Shown here in pieces: positions 49,366-57,190 of a stretch of 64,000 bases of DNA; position 1 is the stretch's first letter; each line of letters begins with the position of its first letter. The stretch lies in assembly GCA_947455595.1 (NCBI GenBank), contig CANGOP010000012.1:32294-96293 (forward strand), written 5' to 3'. This DNA comes from Gammaproteobacteria bacterium (GTDB taxonomy: Bacteria; Pseudomonadota; Gammaproteobacteria; Steroidobacterales; Steroidobacteraceae). Position numbers and translations under genes: made by a program. The notes below the pieces were generated by a model. It saw only the letters and a list, made by a program, of their open reading frames with translations. It was not told the DNA's origin and made no database searches.

Positions 49366-50127
49366 ATGTGCCTCGTCGCGTTTGGCCTCCATCCCGACGA
49401 CGCGACGCGTCTCGTCTTGGTCGGCAACCGGGATGAATTTCACCAACGCGCCACCGCGCCACTCGCGTGGTGGCCCGATCAACCCATACTCGGCGGGCGG
49501 GATCTGCAAGCTGGCGGCACATGGTTCGCGATCGACCGGCGTGGACGATTTGGCGCACTGACCAATCTGCGCGGCGCGGCCAGCCCAAGCCAAGCACCCT
49601 CGCGTGGGCAATTGATCCCCGCGTTTCTCCAGTCCGACGAGTCCCCGCCCGTCTTTCTGCGCAGACTGCAGGCAGCGGCTGGACAGTACGCAGGGTTCAA
49701 TCTGTTACTCGGTGACCACTCGGGGACCTGGATCTATTCCACGGGAACACCCGAGCAGATCCGAACCCTTGACCCCGGATGCCACGCCGTGAGCAACGGG
49801 CTCCCGGGCAGCGTTTGGCCCAAAACCGCGCTAGCCGTTCGGCGCCTCCAGGAGCATCTGTCACGACCGGCGCCGGAAAGTGCGCTTGCGAACGTCTTGG
49901 CAGACCGAGCCCCGGCACCGGACGACCAACTACCCCATACGGGGCTGTCCATCGAACTGGAACGCCGCCTCTCTCCGGCTTTTATTGTGCAACCCGACTA
50001 TGGGACGCGCTCGACAACGGTCTGCGTTCTGCATCAGCGCGGCGGCGGTTGGGTGGAGGAGACGACCTTCAGCGCCGGTGGCGAGGTTCAGCAACGGGTG
50101 CGGCAGACGCTCGAGGCAACCGACTAA
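49366..50127 (+). CDS. NRDE-family (TANGO2-like) protein
   Basis: The product has 253 residues and begins MCLVAF with Cys2 as in N-terminal-nucleophile folds. The namesake motif is in LVGNRDEFHQR, followed by WWPDQPILGGRDLQAGGTWFA and GRFGALTNLRG. Eukaryotic TANGO2 affects heme or lipid handling; the bacterial role is unknown. It starts 3 bases after the TauE gene and is the last gene before the arginine operon. Confidence 0.9.
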   Translation: MCLVAFGLHPDDATRLVLVGNRDEFHQRATAPLAWWPDQPILGGRDLQAGGTWFAIDRRGRFGALTNLRGAASPSQAPSRGQLIPAFLQSDESPPVFLRRLQAAAGQYAGFNLLLGDHSGTWIYSTGTPEQIRTLDPGCHAVSNGLPGSVWPKTALAVRRLQEHLSRPAPESALANVLADRAPAPDDQLPHTGLSIELERRLSPAFIVQPDYGTRSTTVCVLHQRGGGWVEETTFSAGGEVQQRVRQTLEATD

Positions 50128-50145
50128 GCCGCCGTTTCGCGCCCC

Positions 50146-50174
50146 TTGCCGAATTGGCATATTTATGCAATGAT
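50146..50174 (+). promoter_or_regulatory. Probable sigma-70 promoter of the arg operon
   Basis: TTGCCG and AATGAT are separated by 17 bases (4 of 6 matches each). The predicted start point, about 50181, and the -10 lie inside the ARG-box pair, as in ArgR-repressed promoters. Confidence 0.5.
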
Positions 50175-50192
50175 GTTGCAACTTTATGCAAA
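50154..50192 (+). promoter_or_regulatory. Tandem ARG boxes in front of argR
   Basis: Two 18-base near-palindromes lie at 50154-50171 (core GGCAT-ATTT-ATGCA) and 50175-50192 (core TGCAA-CTTT-ATGCA). They are 3 bases apart, so 21 bases centre to centre, the spacing at which an ArgR hexamer binds. Their shared core TGCAT-N4-ATGCA differs from the E. coli TGAAT-N4-ATTCA by a symmetrical A-to-C change. A half-site (ATGCAT) follows at 50196. They cover the predicted -10 and start point. Confidence 0.7.
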
Positions 50193-50659
50193 ATCATGCA
50201 TTTCATAGCCCTGGCTTGCACCGCGCCCACGAAGAGCGGCGAGAGGCCTTATTGCGCATCGTTCGGGAGGGCGTTGTGGGTAGACAGGCTGAACTCGTTC
50301 AGCGCCTGCTACAGGCCGGCTATGCCGTCACCCAATCCAGCGTCAGCCGGGACTTACGCGACCTCGGGGTCGCCAAGGTCGGCGACCGATATGTGCTGCC
50401 CGGGGAAACCCCGGCACCGCGGGCGGCTTTCAGCGCCGTTGCCGCATTCGTGGTCGCTGCCCTACCGGCAGGCCCTCACCTGACCGTCGTACGCACAACG
50501 GTCGGCTCCGCCCAATCCGTTGCTCTGGCGATTGATCAGGCGCGTTGGCCGGAGGTCGTCGGAACCATCTCCGGCGACGACACGGTGTTCGTAGCCACTC
50601 GCGATGAAGCCGCCCAGCGCGCCTTTGTCGAACGACTTCAATCCCTCGCTAGCCGATAG
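50186..50659 (+). CDS. argR: Arginine repressor
   Basis: The product has about 157 residues. The N-terminal winged helix domain has AELVQRLLQAGYAVTQSSVSRDLRDLGVAKV, with SVSRDLRDLG as recognition helix. The C-terminal arginine-binding domain has TVVRTTVGSAQSVALAID and VGTISGDDTVFVAT with the GDDT loop. The start is unclear: ATG 50186 lies inside the second ARG box with no ribosome site, and TTG 50216 would give a better fit to the family N-terminus. It heads the arg operon (argG follows after 11 bases), which predicts autorepression with the whole operon. Confidence 0.93.
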   Translation: MQNHAFHSPGLHRAHEERREALLRIVREGVVGRQAELVQRLLQAGYAVTQSSVSRDLRDLGVAKVGDRYVLPGETPAPRAAFSAVAAFVVAALPAGPHLTVVRTTVGSAQSVALAIDQARWPEVVGTISGDDTVFVATRDEAAQRAFVERLQSLASR

Positions 50660-50670
50660 AGGCCGCTTCC

Positions 50671-51903
50671 ATGTCCATCGAAAATCTGGGCGCCGCGCCC
50701 ATCCTGCTCGCTTTTTCAGGCGGCCTTGATACGTCGTTTTGTGTTCCTTGGCTGAAAGAAACCTACGGCCGACCCGTTATCACCGTCACGGTCGATACGG
50801 GTGGCATCGATGCGGCTGCTGCGGCAACGTTGGAGAGCCGCGCCAAAGAACTCGGCGCGGTCGAACACCACATCGTGGCCGCGAAAAGCGCCTACTTTGA
50901 TCGGGTGCTGCGCTATCTGCTCATGGGTAATGCGCGCCGCGGTCAGATGTACCCGTTCTGCGTCGGCGCCGAGCGGGTCCTGCAGGCGCAGATGATTGCC
51001 GAGATGGCGAAATCGTTAGGCTCGGCATCCGTGGCCCACGGCTGCACGGCGGCTGGCAATGACCAAGTGCGCTTTGAAGTGGCCCTGCGGACCCTAGCGC
51101 CCGGCCTTGAGATCATCGCGCCGGTGCGGGATCGAGCTTTCAAACGGCCAGAACAGTTGGCCTTCTTGCAAGAACGTGGCCTGCCTATTCCGCCGTATGG
51201 CGCGGCCTATTCCGTGAACCGGGGCCTCTGGGGCGTGACCATTGGTGGTCAGGAGACCCTGACGTCCAACGGCAGCATCCCGGATGAGGCTTGGGTACTG
51301 ACTCGGGATGCCTTCACCCAACCCAAAGCCGCGGAGCGTCACACGATCGGCTTCACGCACGGCGTGCCCACTTCCCTCGACGGGCAAGCGCTAGATCCCG
51401 TCACGCTCATCGAAGCACTGGAGGCATTGGCCTCCCCCTTCGGCATCGGACGGGGCATTCATTTGGGCGATACCGTCATCGGCACCAAAGGCCGTGTCGC
51501 ATTCGAAGCGCCCGCGGCGGACGTGTTGATCACAGCGCACCGGGAACTCGAGAAACTCGTGCTCACCGGCCGTCAGGCGCGCATCAAGGAACTCGTGGCG
51601 GCGCCCTACGGTGACCTTGTGCACGAGGGGCACCATCTCGATCCCGTCTGCCGTGACATCGAGGCTCTACTCGTCTCGTCGCAGCAGCGCGTGACTGGCG
51701 AAGTGACGGTGCTCTTCCGCCCCGGCAGCTGCTTCGTGGAAGGCGTTACTTCGCCATGGTCGTTGATGGCTGCCTCGAAAGGCGTCTACGGCGAAGCCGC
51801 CGGTGAGTGGTCACCGGCCGATGCGCTCGGCTACTCCAAGATGTTGGCCCTGACGGGCATGTTCTATACGCGTGCCGGGCAGAAGGCTGAGGGTCAGTCA
51901 TGA
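50671..51903 (+). CDS. argG: Argininosuccinate synthase
   Basis: The 410-residue enzyme joins citrulline and aspartate using ATP. LLAFSGGLDTSFCVPWL is the PP-loop ATP site, VAHGCTAAGNDQVRFEVAL binds citrulline/aspartate, and IIAPVRD and YGAAYSVNRGLWG are family segments. The spacing is closer to the Bacteroidetes/Xanthomonas-type than to the E. coli type, as far as I can judge from memory. The stop overlaps the next gene by 4 bases (ATGA). Confidence 0.95.
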   Translation: MSIENLGAAPILLAFSGGLDTSFCVPWLKETYGRPVITVTVDTGGIDAAAAATLESRAKELGAVEHHIVAAKSAYFDRVLRYLLMGNARRGQMYPFCVGAERVLQAQMIAEMAKSLGSASVAHGCTAAGNDQVRFEVALRTLAPGLEIIAPVRDRAFKRPEQLAFLQERGLPIPPYGAAYSVNRGLWGVTIGGQETLTSNGSIPDEAWVLTRDAFTQPKAAERHTIGFTHGVPTSLDGQALDPVTLIEALEALASPFGIGRGIHLGDTVIGTKGRVAFEAPAADVLITAHRELEKLVLTGRQARIKELVAAPYGDLVHEGHHLDPVCRDIEALLVSSQQRVTGEVTVLFRPGSCFVEGVTSPWSLMAASKGVYGEAAGEWSPADALGYSKMLALTGMFYTRAGQKAEGQS

Positions 51904-52973
51904 AATCCATCGTCGTCGACAAAATCGCGTCCATCACCCAGGCGCTCGGCCTGCAGCATGAGCTGCGCATCTCCGAAAACATCCCCTGTGAAGAGGGTGT
52001 CGTCGTGGTGGTCGAGGTTTTGAATAACAAGAACACCTACAACACCCTCGAACTCACCTCGGGAAGAATGGCCAAGGTGATGAAGGGCGACATCGTGGTG
52101 GGCGCGCTCGGACACCGTAAAGCGTTGTTCGGATATTCCGGACACGTACCCGAGGCACTCAAGCCGGGCGATGTCATCCAGATGCTGAATATTGGCGGCG
52201 TGCTCGGCGTCTGCGACTCCGTCAACCCGGACAAGGGCCGGCCATTCGATTGCCGCGTCTTGGGTGTCGTCCTGCACTTCCCGTACCTCGGCGAGCGGAT
52301 TGGTGTACCGGCACGCATCGGCTACCGGAAGCTGGACCGAACGGTAGCGGTCGACACGCAAGGCGTGCCGGTCGTGGCGCTGGCGGGTACCTGCATGGAG
52401 GCCGGCAAAACTGCGGCGGCCTGCTCCATGATCGCGCGCATGCGTCACCGTGGCCTGAACGTGCACGCATTCAAGGCAACCGGTGTGTCATTGCGCCGCG
52501 ACATCTTGGCTTTTGAAGATTCCGGCGCCCGCAAGACGATGATCTTCACGGACTTCGGTATTGGCACGACCACGGCTGAGGTTGGGCCGGCATTGACCCG
52601 TTCGATGTTGACCGAGATGGCCGTGGGCCAACCCGACATCATCGTATTTGAGCTCGGCGACGGCTTGCTCGGCACGTACGGCGTTGAGGCCATCCTCTCG
52701 GCAGACGATATCCGCCAATCACTGACTGCGGTCGTGCTGTCTGCCAATGACCCCGTCGCGGCCTGGGGCGGCGTCAAACTACTGCGCGAGCGCTTTGGAA
52801 TCGAGCCGGCGGCTGTAACGGGTCCCTCAACGGACAATCAGGTCGGCGTCGATATCATCCAGCAGCAGATGAGCGTGACGGCAATCAATGCCATCACGGC
52901 CGGCGCGGAACTGGGCGACCACTTGATTGCCACAGTCGGACTCGCCGACAAGTTTCCGGTGAAACCGACGTGA
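51900..52973 (+). CDS. P-loop protein 'X' of the arginine operon (DUF1611/DgcN-like C-terminal domain)
   Basis: The product has 357 residues. Residues 1 to about 145 look like a beta-rich domain (GVVVVVEVLNN, DIVVGALGHRKALFGYSG). Residues about 155-350 are a P-loop NTP-binding domain: Walker A GTCMEAGKT at 163-171, KATGVSLRRD at 192-201, FTDFGIGTTTAE at 216-227 and IIVFELGDGLLGTYG at 247-261, then VVLSANDPVAAWGG. The order P-loop, ATG, DFxxG and DG-loop recalls DUF1611 proteins; one of these (DgcN) has been reported as a glutamate N-acetyltransferase. ATGA overlap with argG and GTGA overlap with argC mean strict co-translation. I infer an arginine-pathway role, possibly glutamate acylation. 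Specific function is unproven. Confidence 0.75.
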   Translation: MKSIVVDKIASITQALGLQHELRISENIPCEEGVVVVVEVLNNKNTYNTLELTSGRMAKVMKGDIVVGALGHRKALFGYSGHVPEALKPGDVIQMLNIGGVLGVCDSVNPDKGRPFDCRVLGVVLHFPYLGERIGVPARIGYRKLDRTVAVDTQGVPVVALAGTCMEAGKTAAACSMIARMRHRGLNVHAFKATGVSLRRDILAFEDSGARKTMIFTDFGIGTTTAEVGPALTRSMLTEMAVGQPDIIVFELGDGLLGTYGVEAILSADDIRQSLTAVVLSANDPVAAWGGVKLLRERFGIEPAAVTGPSTDNQVGVDIIQQQMSVTAINAITAGAELGDHLIATVGLADKFPVKPT

Positions 52974-54037
52974 CCGACTCGACGCGTGTTCCGACTCTAG
53001 TGCTTGGGGGAACCGGCTATGTGGCCGGTGAATTGTTGCGTCTGATCGCAGGCCATCCCCGTTTACGTTTGGCGGGGATCCTCTCGGACTCCAAGCCCGG
53101 TGAGCGCGTGGCCGCGGCGTTCCCCCACCTTGCCGTTGCTTATCCACATACGACGTACCTGTCGCTGGATGAAACCGAATCGCTCATTGCGTCGACGGAA
53201 GACCTTGCGGTGCTGGCCGCTGCTCCGCACGGTGTATCCGCTGCGCTGCTGGATCGTCTACTCATCGTCGCCTCTGGCGCCGGCACTCGACTGCGTGTCG
53301 TCGATATTTCTGCGGACTATCGCTTCACGGACGCCGCGGCATACCAATCCGTATACAAGCACGCGCACGGCGCACCGACCCGTCTTTCGGACTTCACTTG
53401 CGCGATCCCAGAGCATCTGCCGTCGCTGACGACCGCTCACGTCGCGCATCCCGGCTGCTTTGCAACGGCCATGCTGCTGGCGCTCGTGCCGTTGGTGTCG
53501 CTGAACTTGATCGACGCCGATGTCTTCATCAGTGGCATCACAGGCAGCACAGGCTCGGGACGCAGCCCCGTTGAGGGCACGCACCATCCGCGCCGTCACA
53601 GCGACGTGTACAGTTACGGGGCGTTAGGTCATCGCCACGCGCCAGAAGTGATGGGTATCGTGCAACGCCTGACCGGCACGGCTATACGCCTGCACTTCGT
53701 ACCCCACTCTGGACCTTTCGCTCGCGGCATCCATGCAACCACGCAAGCACGCCTGCTCCGGTCACTGTCGACCGACGAGATCCGCGCGGCGTTATCCGAC
53801 TTCTATAAAGACCAACCTTTCGTCCGCGTACTCGCTGAAGCGCCTCGAATGAAGGATGTGGTGGGTAGCAACTATGCCCACCTGTCTGCGACCACCGACG
53901 GAACATCGCTCGCGGTCATGAGTGTCATCGACAACCTGACCAAGGGTGCGGCGGGTGGCGCCGTGCAGTGGCTGAACCGCCTCTATGGCTGGGATCAGAC
54001 CTTGGGATTGACTGCTCCGGCCGTGGGCTGGAGCTGA
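52970..54037 (+). CDS. argC: N-acyl-gamma-glutamyl-phosphate reductase
   Basis: The 355-residue NADPH-dependent reductase starts with GTG 52970, overlapping the X stop. LVLGGTGYVAGELLRLIAGHP is the Rossmann start, VDISADYRF is conserved, catalytic Cys lies in AHPGCFATAMLLAL, and GITGSTGSGRSPVEGTHH and PHSGPFARGIHAT follow. It makes N-acylglutamate semialdehyde. It has the long ArgC form. The acyl group (acetyl or succinyl) cannot be read from ArgC. Confidence 0.95.
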   Translation: MTDSTRVPTLVLGGTGYVAGELLRLIAGHPRLRLAGILSDSKPGERVAAAFPHLAVAYPHTTYLSLDETESLIASTEDLAVLAAAPHGVSAALLDRLLIVASGAGTRLRVVDISADYRFTDAAAYQSVYKHAHGAPTRLSDFTCAIPEHLPSLTTAHVAHPGCFATAMLLALVPLVSLNLIDADVFISGITGSTGSGRSPVEGTHHPRRHSDVYSYGALGHRHAPEVMGIVQRLTGTAIRLHFVPHSGPFARGIHATTQARLLRSLSTDEIRAALSDFYKDQPFVRVLAEAPRMKDVVGSNYAHLSATTDGTSLAVMSVIDNLTKGAAGGAVQWLNRLYGWDQTLGLTAPAVGWS

Positions 54038-54054
54038 GACCTCGATAGGACTAT

Positions 54055-55209
54055 GTGATGACGACTTCTATTGCTCAAAGCCACCTCGCCCAGGTATTCG
54101 CCCAATACCCTCTGGAGGTGGTCTCCGCCGAGGGCGTCTGGCTCCATAGTCGCGATGGCCGGCGGGTACTGGATTATTACGGCGGGCACGCAGTCGCCGC
54201 GCTGGGTTACGGCCATCCCCGCTGGATCGCTGCGCTGGAGCAACAGGCGCGTGCCGTGCTGTTTCAAACCAATGCTATTCCGATGGCGATCCGTGAGCGC
54301 GCCGCTAGCCGCCTCGCGGCCTTCTCAGGTCTCGACCTGCCAGACGTTTTCTTCGTGAATTCGGGCGCCGAAGCCAATGAAAATGCGCTGCGTATTGCGT
54401 TTCGCCTCACCGGTCGACGCACCGCCGTTGCATTGGAACATGGCTGGCATGGACGCACCGCAGCTGCCGGTGCCGTCACGTATGGCGCGCGGGATAAATG
54501 GTACGGATTTCCCCAAGCGCCCTTCGATGTACGATGGGTCTCGCGCAGTCAGGCCGATGACGCGGTAGCCGGTATCGATTCGGATACCGCCTGCGTCATC
54601 GTCGAACCCGTGCAAGGTCTGGCCGGCGCTTATGAAATCCCGCACGAGGTGCTCGTAGCACTCAGGCGGCGGTGCGACGACGTGGGTGCGCTGCTGATTT
54701 TTGATGAAGTGCAGTGCGGTATGGGCCGAACGGGCCACGCATTCGGCGCGACACGCGCAGGTGTGACCCCGGATATCTTGACCACCGCCAAGGCGCTCGG
54801 CGCCGGTTTCCCGGTGTCGGCGATGCTGCTCTCAAAAGCGGTGTCATCCCAACTCAAGATTGAAGACATGGGCACGACCTTCGGCGGAGGCCCGATCGCT
54901 TGCGCGATTGTCGAGGCTGTCATCGACATCATCGAGTCCGAGGGGCTGCTGGAGAACGTGCGGCGGATGTCCGATCTCATTCGTCAGCAGTGCGTGGTCG
55001 GCCCCGTCGTCGGTGTACAGGGAGCCGGACTACTGCTCGGATTGCGGACCACGCGACCCGCAAAAGAAGTTCAGAAGGAATTACTCGCTCGCAATATCTT
55101 CGCGGGCACCGCAGCGGACCCTCATATCCTGCGCTTGCTGCCGCCGTTCACGCTGGAAGCCTCCCACGTCGAATTACTCGCCCAAACCTTGGCGGAGATC
55201 CCCGCATGA
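54055..55209 (+). CDS. argD: N-acylornithine aminotransferase
   Basis: The 384-residue class III PLP aminotransferase has VFFVNSGAEANENALRIAFR, LEHGWHGRTAAAGAVT, LLIFDEVQCGMGRTGHAFGA and Schiff-base Lys in LTTAKALGAGFP. It converts N-acylglutamate semialdehyde and glutamate to N-acylornithine. It starts 17 bases after argC and overlaps argF' by 4 bases. The symbol argD reflects operon context; a succinylornithine transaminase specificity is equally possible. Confidence 0.93.
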   Translation: MMTTSIAQSHLAQVFAQYPLEVVSAEGVWLHSRDGRRVLDYYGGHAVAALGYGHPRWIAALEQQARAVLFQTNAIPMAIRERAASRLAAFSGLDLPDVFFVNSGAEANENALRIAFRLTGRRTAVALEHGWHGRTAAAGAVTYGARDKWYGFPQAPFDVRWVSRSQADDAVAGIDSDTACVIVEPVQGLAGAYEIPHEVLVALRRRCDDVGALLIFDEVQCGMGRTGHAFGATRAGVTPDILTTAKALGAGFPVSAMLLSKAVSSQLKIEDMGTTFGGGPIACAIVEAVIDIIESEGLLENVRRMSDLIRQQCVVGPVVGVQGAGLLLGLRTTRPAKEVQKELLARNIFAGTAADPHILRLLPPFTLEASHVELLAQTLAEIPA

Positions 55210-56207
55210 GCCTCACTCGCTTCATGGATCTGGCTGATTTTTCACGCGAGGAAGTCGAAGATCTGATCGCGTTGTCGAATCACCTACAAACGCACCCGGA
55301 ACCTCAAGCCTTGGCGGGCAAAATTCTGGGCCTCGTGTTTTTGAACCCGTCCCTTCGGACGCTGGCGTCCTTTCAGGCCGGTATGGCGCGACTGGGCGGC
55401 AACTCCTTCGTGATCACCCCCGGCCAAGGGACATGGGGGCTTGAGACGCGATTGGGCGTGCGCATGGATGGCAGCGCCGCAGAGCATGTCCGGGAAGGCT
55501 TGCCAGTACTGGCTTCCTTTTGTGATGCCTTGGCCATTCGAGCCTTTGCTGATGGAAAGAACCTGGCGGCCGATGTGGCCGACAGCACCTTCAAGGCAAT
55601 GGCCGATCTCATCGACAAGCCGTTCATCAACATGGAATCAGCCATCAATCACCCGTGCCAGGCACTGGCGGATTGGAAGACGCTGAACGATCTTGAGATT
55701 GCCCCGCGCGCCAAGTTCGTCTTGTCGTGGGTCCCCCATCCGCGTGCCTTGCCACTGGCTGTTCCCGCTGCGGCACTGCATATGGCTGCTTTGCGAGGCC
55801 ATGAGGTGGTGGTCGCGCGGCCCGACGGATTCGCGTTGCCCGAAGAGGTCATGGCGCGTGCGCGTGCTGCCGCCGCACAGTCGGGCGGGTCAGTCACGGA
55901 AACGGACGACCAACAGGCCGCGATGCAAGGCGCTCACGTGCTGTATGCCAAGGAATGGGGCTGCACCCGCCACTACGGTGACGCCGCAGCCGATGCGGCG
56001 CTACGCGCAGGGCTGGAGCACTGGCAAGTCAACAACGACACGTTCCAGGGCGCAGTCGCCGACTGCCGCCTGATGCACTGCTTGCCCGTACGCCGAAATG
56101 TGGCCGTCCATGAGGCCGTCTTGGATGGCCCGCGCAGCGTGGTTCTCAAAGAAGCTCACAACCGCCTAGTCGTGCAGATGGCTGTCCTGCATCGACTACT
56201 GGCCTAA
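55206..56207 (+). CDS. argF': N-acylornithine carbamoyltransferase, probably N-succinylornithine type
   Basis: The 333-residue protein has the acylornithine-specific phosphate loop FLNPSLRT (45-52) in place of STRTR, GTWGLE with Trp77 reaching into the neighbour subunit, and the C-terminal HCLPVRRN. Position 92, which is Glu in Xanthomonas acetylornithine and Pro in Bacteroides succinylornithine transcarbamylase, is Ala here (MDGSAAEH). The Lys near the C-terminus that contacts the acetyl group in the Xanthomonas enzyme is Met (LVVQMAVLH). Both favour N-succinylornithine. ATG 55206 overlaps the argD stop; a longer reading from 54900 is rejected. Confidence 0.92.
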   Translation: MSLTRFMDLADFSREEVEDLIALSNHLQTHPEPQALAGKILGLVFLNPSLRTLASFQAGMARLGGNSFVITPGQGTWGLETRLGVRMDGSAAEHVREGLPVLASFCDALAIRAFADGKNLAADVADSTFKAMADLIDKPFINMESAINHPCQALADWKTLNDLEIAPRAKFVLSWVPHPRALPLAVPAAALHMAALRGHEVVVARPDGFALPEEVMARARAAAAQSGGSVTETDDQQAAMQGAHVLYAKEWGCTRHYGDAAADAALRAGLEHWQVNNDTFQGAVADCRLMHCLPVRRNVAVHEAVLDGPRSVVLKEAHNRLVVQMAVLHRLLA

Positions 56208-56254
56208 CACCCGTTTCCCTCTCTTCACCCTCTATTGCCTTCCGGAGCCTGCTC

Positions 56255-57190
56255 ATGAATTACCGCCCCGAACAAGCTGTCGCGATCCGCGCCATGCGCA
56301 ATGCTGCGCCTTACATTCGGATGTACAAGGGCAAGGTATTCGTCGTCAAAGTGGGCGGCGCCATTTTCGCCAGCGAATCCGCGACGCGCGCACTGGTCGA
56401 ACAGGTTGCGATCCTGCATCAGGTTGGCATTCGCGTCGTACTCGTCCACGGCGGTGGCCCTCAGCTGGATGAAATGCAGCGCTCACTCGGCATTGAGCCG
56501 ACCATGGTGGATGGTCGCCGTGTGACGGACGAGAAGACCGTCGAAGTGACCGTCATGGTGCTCAATGGTCTTCTCAATACCCGCTTACTCACGATTTGCC
56601 GCGAGCTCGGCATCAGCGCCGTTGGCATTTCGGGTATTGATGGCGGACTCGTGAAGGCTCAGAAGCGCGCGCCGGTGCGCCGAGCCGACGGCAAGATGAT
56701 CGACTACGGCCAGGTGGGTGATGTGGAATCAATCTCCCCGGACGTGCTGGAAAAGATCCTGGATGCCGGCTACATGCCGATTGTCAGTCCACTGTCGTGC
56801 GACGATCACGGCCGCGTGCTGAACATCAACGCCGACACGGTGGCTGCCAATATCGGCGCTGCTTTGGGCGCTGAAAAGTTGCTGCTGTGCACCGGCGCAG
56901 CCGGCATTTTCGAAGATCTTGCCGATCCGTCAACGTTGGTGTCTTACACCGACCTGGCCGGATTGAAACGACTGGAAGCCGCGGGCAGCTTCGCCGACGG
57001 GATGATGCCGAAAGCCAATGCGATTGAAGCGGCCATTCGTGGCGGCGTGCGGCGGGTCCATGTCATCTCCTTCAAGTCGACCGATGCGTTGCTCGCGGAA
57101 ATCTTCACCAACGAGGGCCTGGGCACCTTGATCGTGGCGGATATCCGCGCGCTGTCCGCCGCTGAGCAGCAGCCAGAGTCCGGTTCATGA
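56255..57190 (+). CDS. argB: N-acylglutamate kinase
   Basis: The product has 311 residues. FVVKVGGAIF is the ATP-phosphate Lys-Gly-Gly motif, VVLVHGGGPQLDEM binds the acyl-amino acid, DYGQVGDVESI and LNINADTVAANIGAALGA are nucleotide-site segments, and GGMMPKANA-like SFADGMMPKANAIEAAI and IFTNEGLGTLI form the C-terminal lobe. There is no fused GNAT synthase domain as in the Xanthomonas ArgA/B type, so the first acylation step must be elsewhere. It follows argF' after 47 bases and overlaps argH by 4. Confidence 0.95.
   Translation: MNYRPEQAVAIRAMRNAAPYIRMYKGKVFVVKVGGAIFASESATRALVEQVAILHQVGIRVVLVHGGGPQLDEMQRSLGIEPTMVDGRRVTDEKTVEVTVMVLNGLLNTRLLTICRELGISAVGISGIDGGLVKAQKRAPVRRADGKMIDYGQVGDVESISPDVLEKILDAGYMPIVSPLSCDDHGRVLNINADTVAANIGAALGAEKLLLCTGAAGIFEDLADPSTLVSYTDLAGLKRLEAAGSFADGMMPKANAIEAAIRGGVRRVHVISFKSTDALLAEIFTNEGLGTLIVADIRALSAAEQQPESGS

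Noticed and set aside
48516..49436. 306-codon open frame on the plus strand overlapping the TauE gene
   Set aside because: It is an out-of-phase shadow: the translation is rich in Arg and His, has no domain, and covers a clear membrane protein with GTGA coupling to nudC.
48724..49611. 295-codon open frame on the minus strand
   Set aside because: It is antisense to the TauE and NRDE genes, has low-complexity composition and no recognisable motif.
54900..55205. Upstream extension of the acylornithine carbamoyltransferase frame
   Set aside because: The extra 102 residues lie inside argD in another phase and have no family similarity; ATG 55206 overlaps the argD stop and starts at the family N-terminus.
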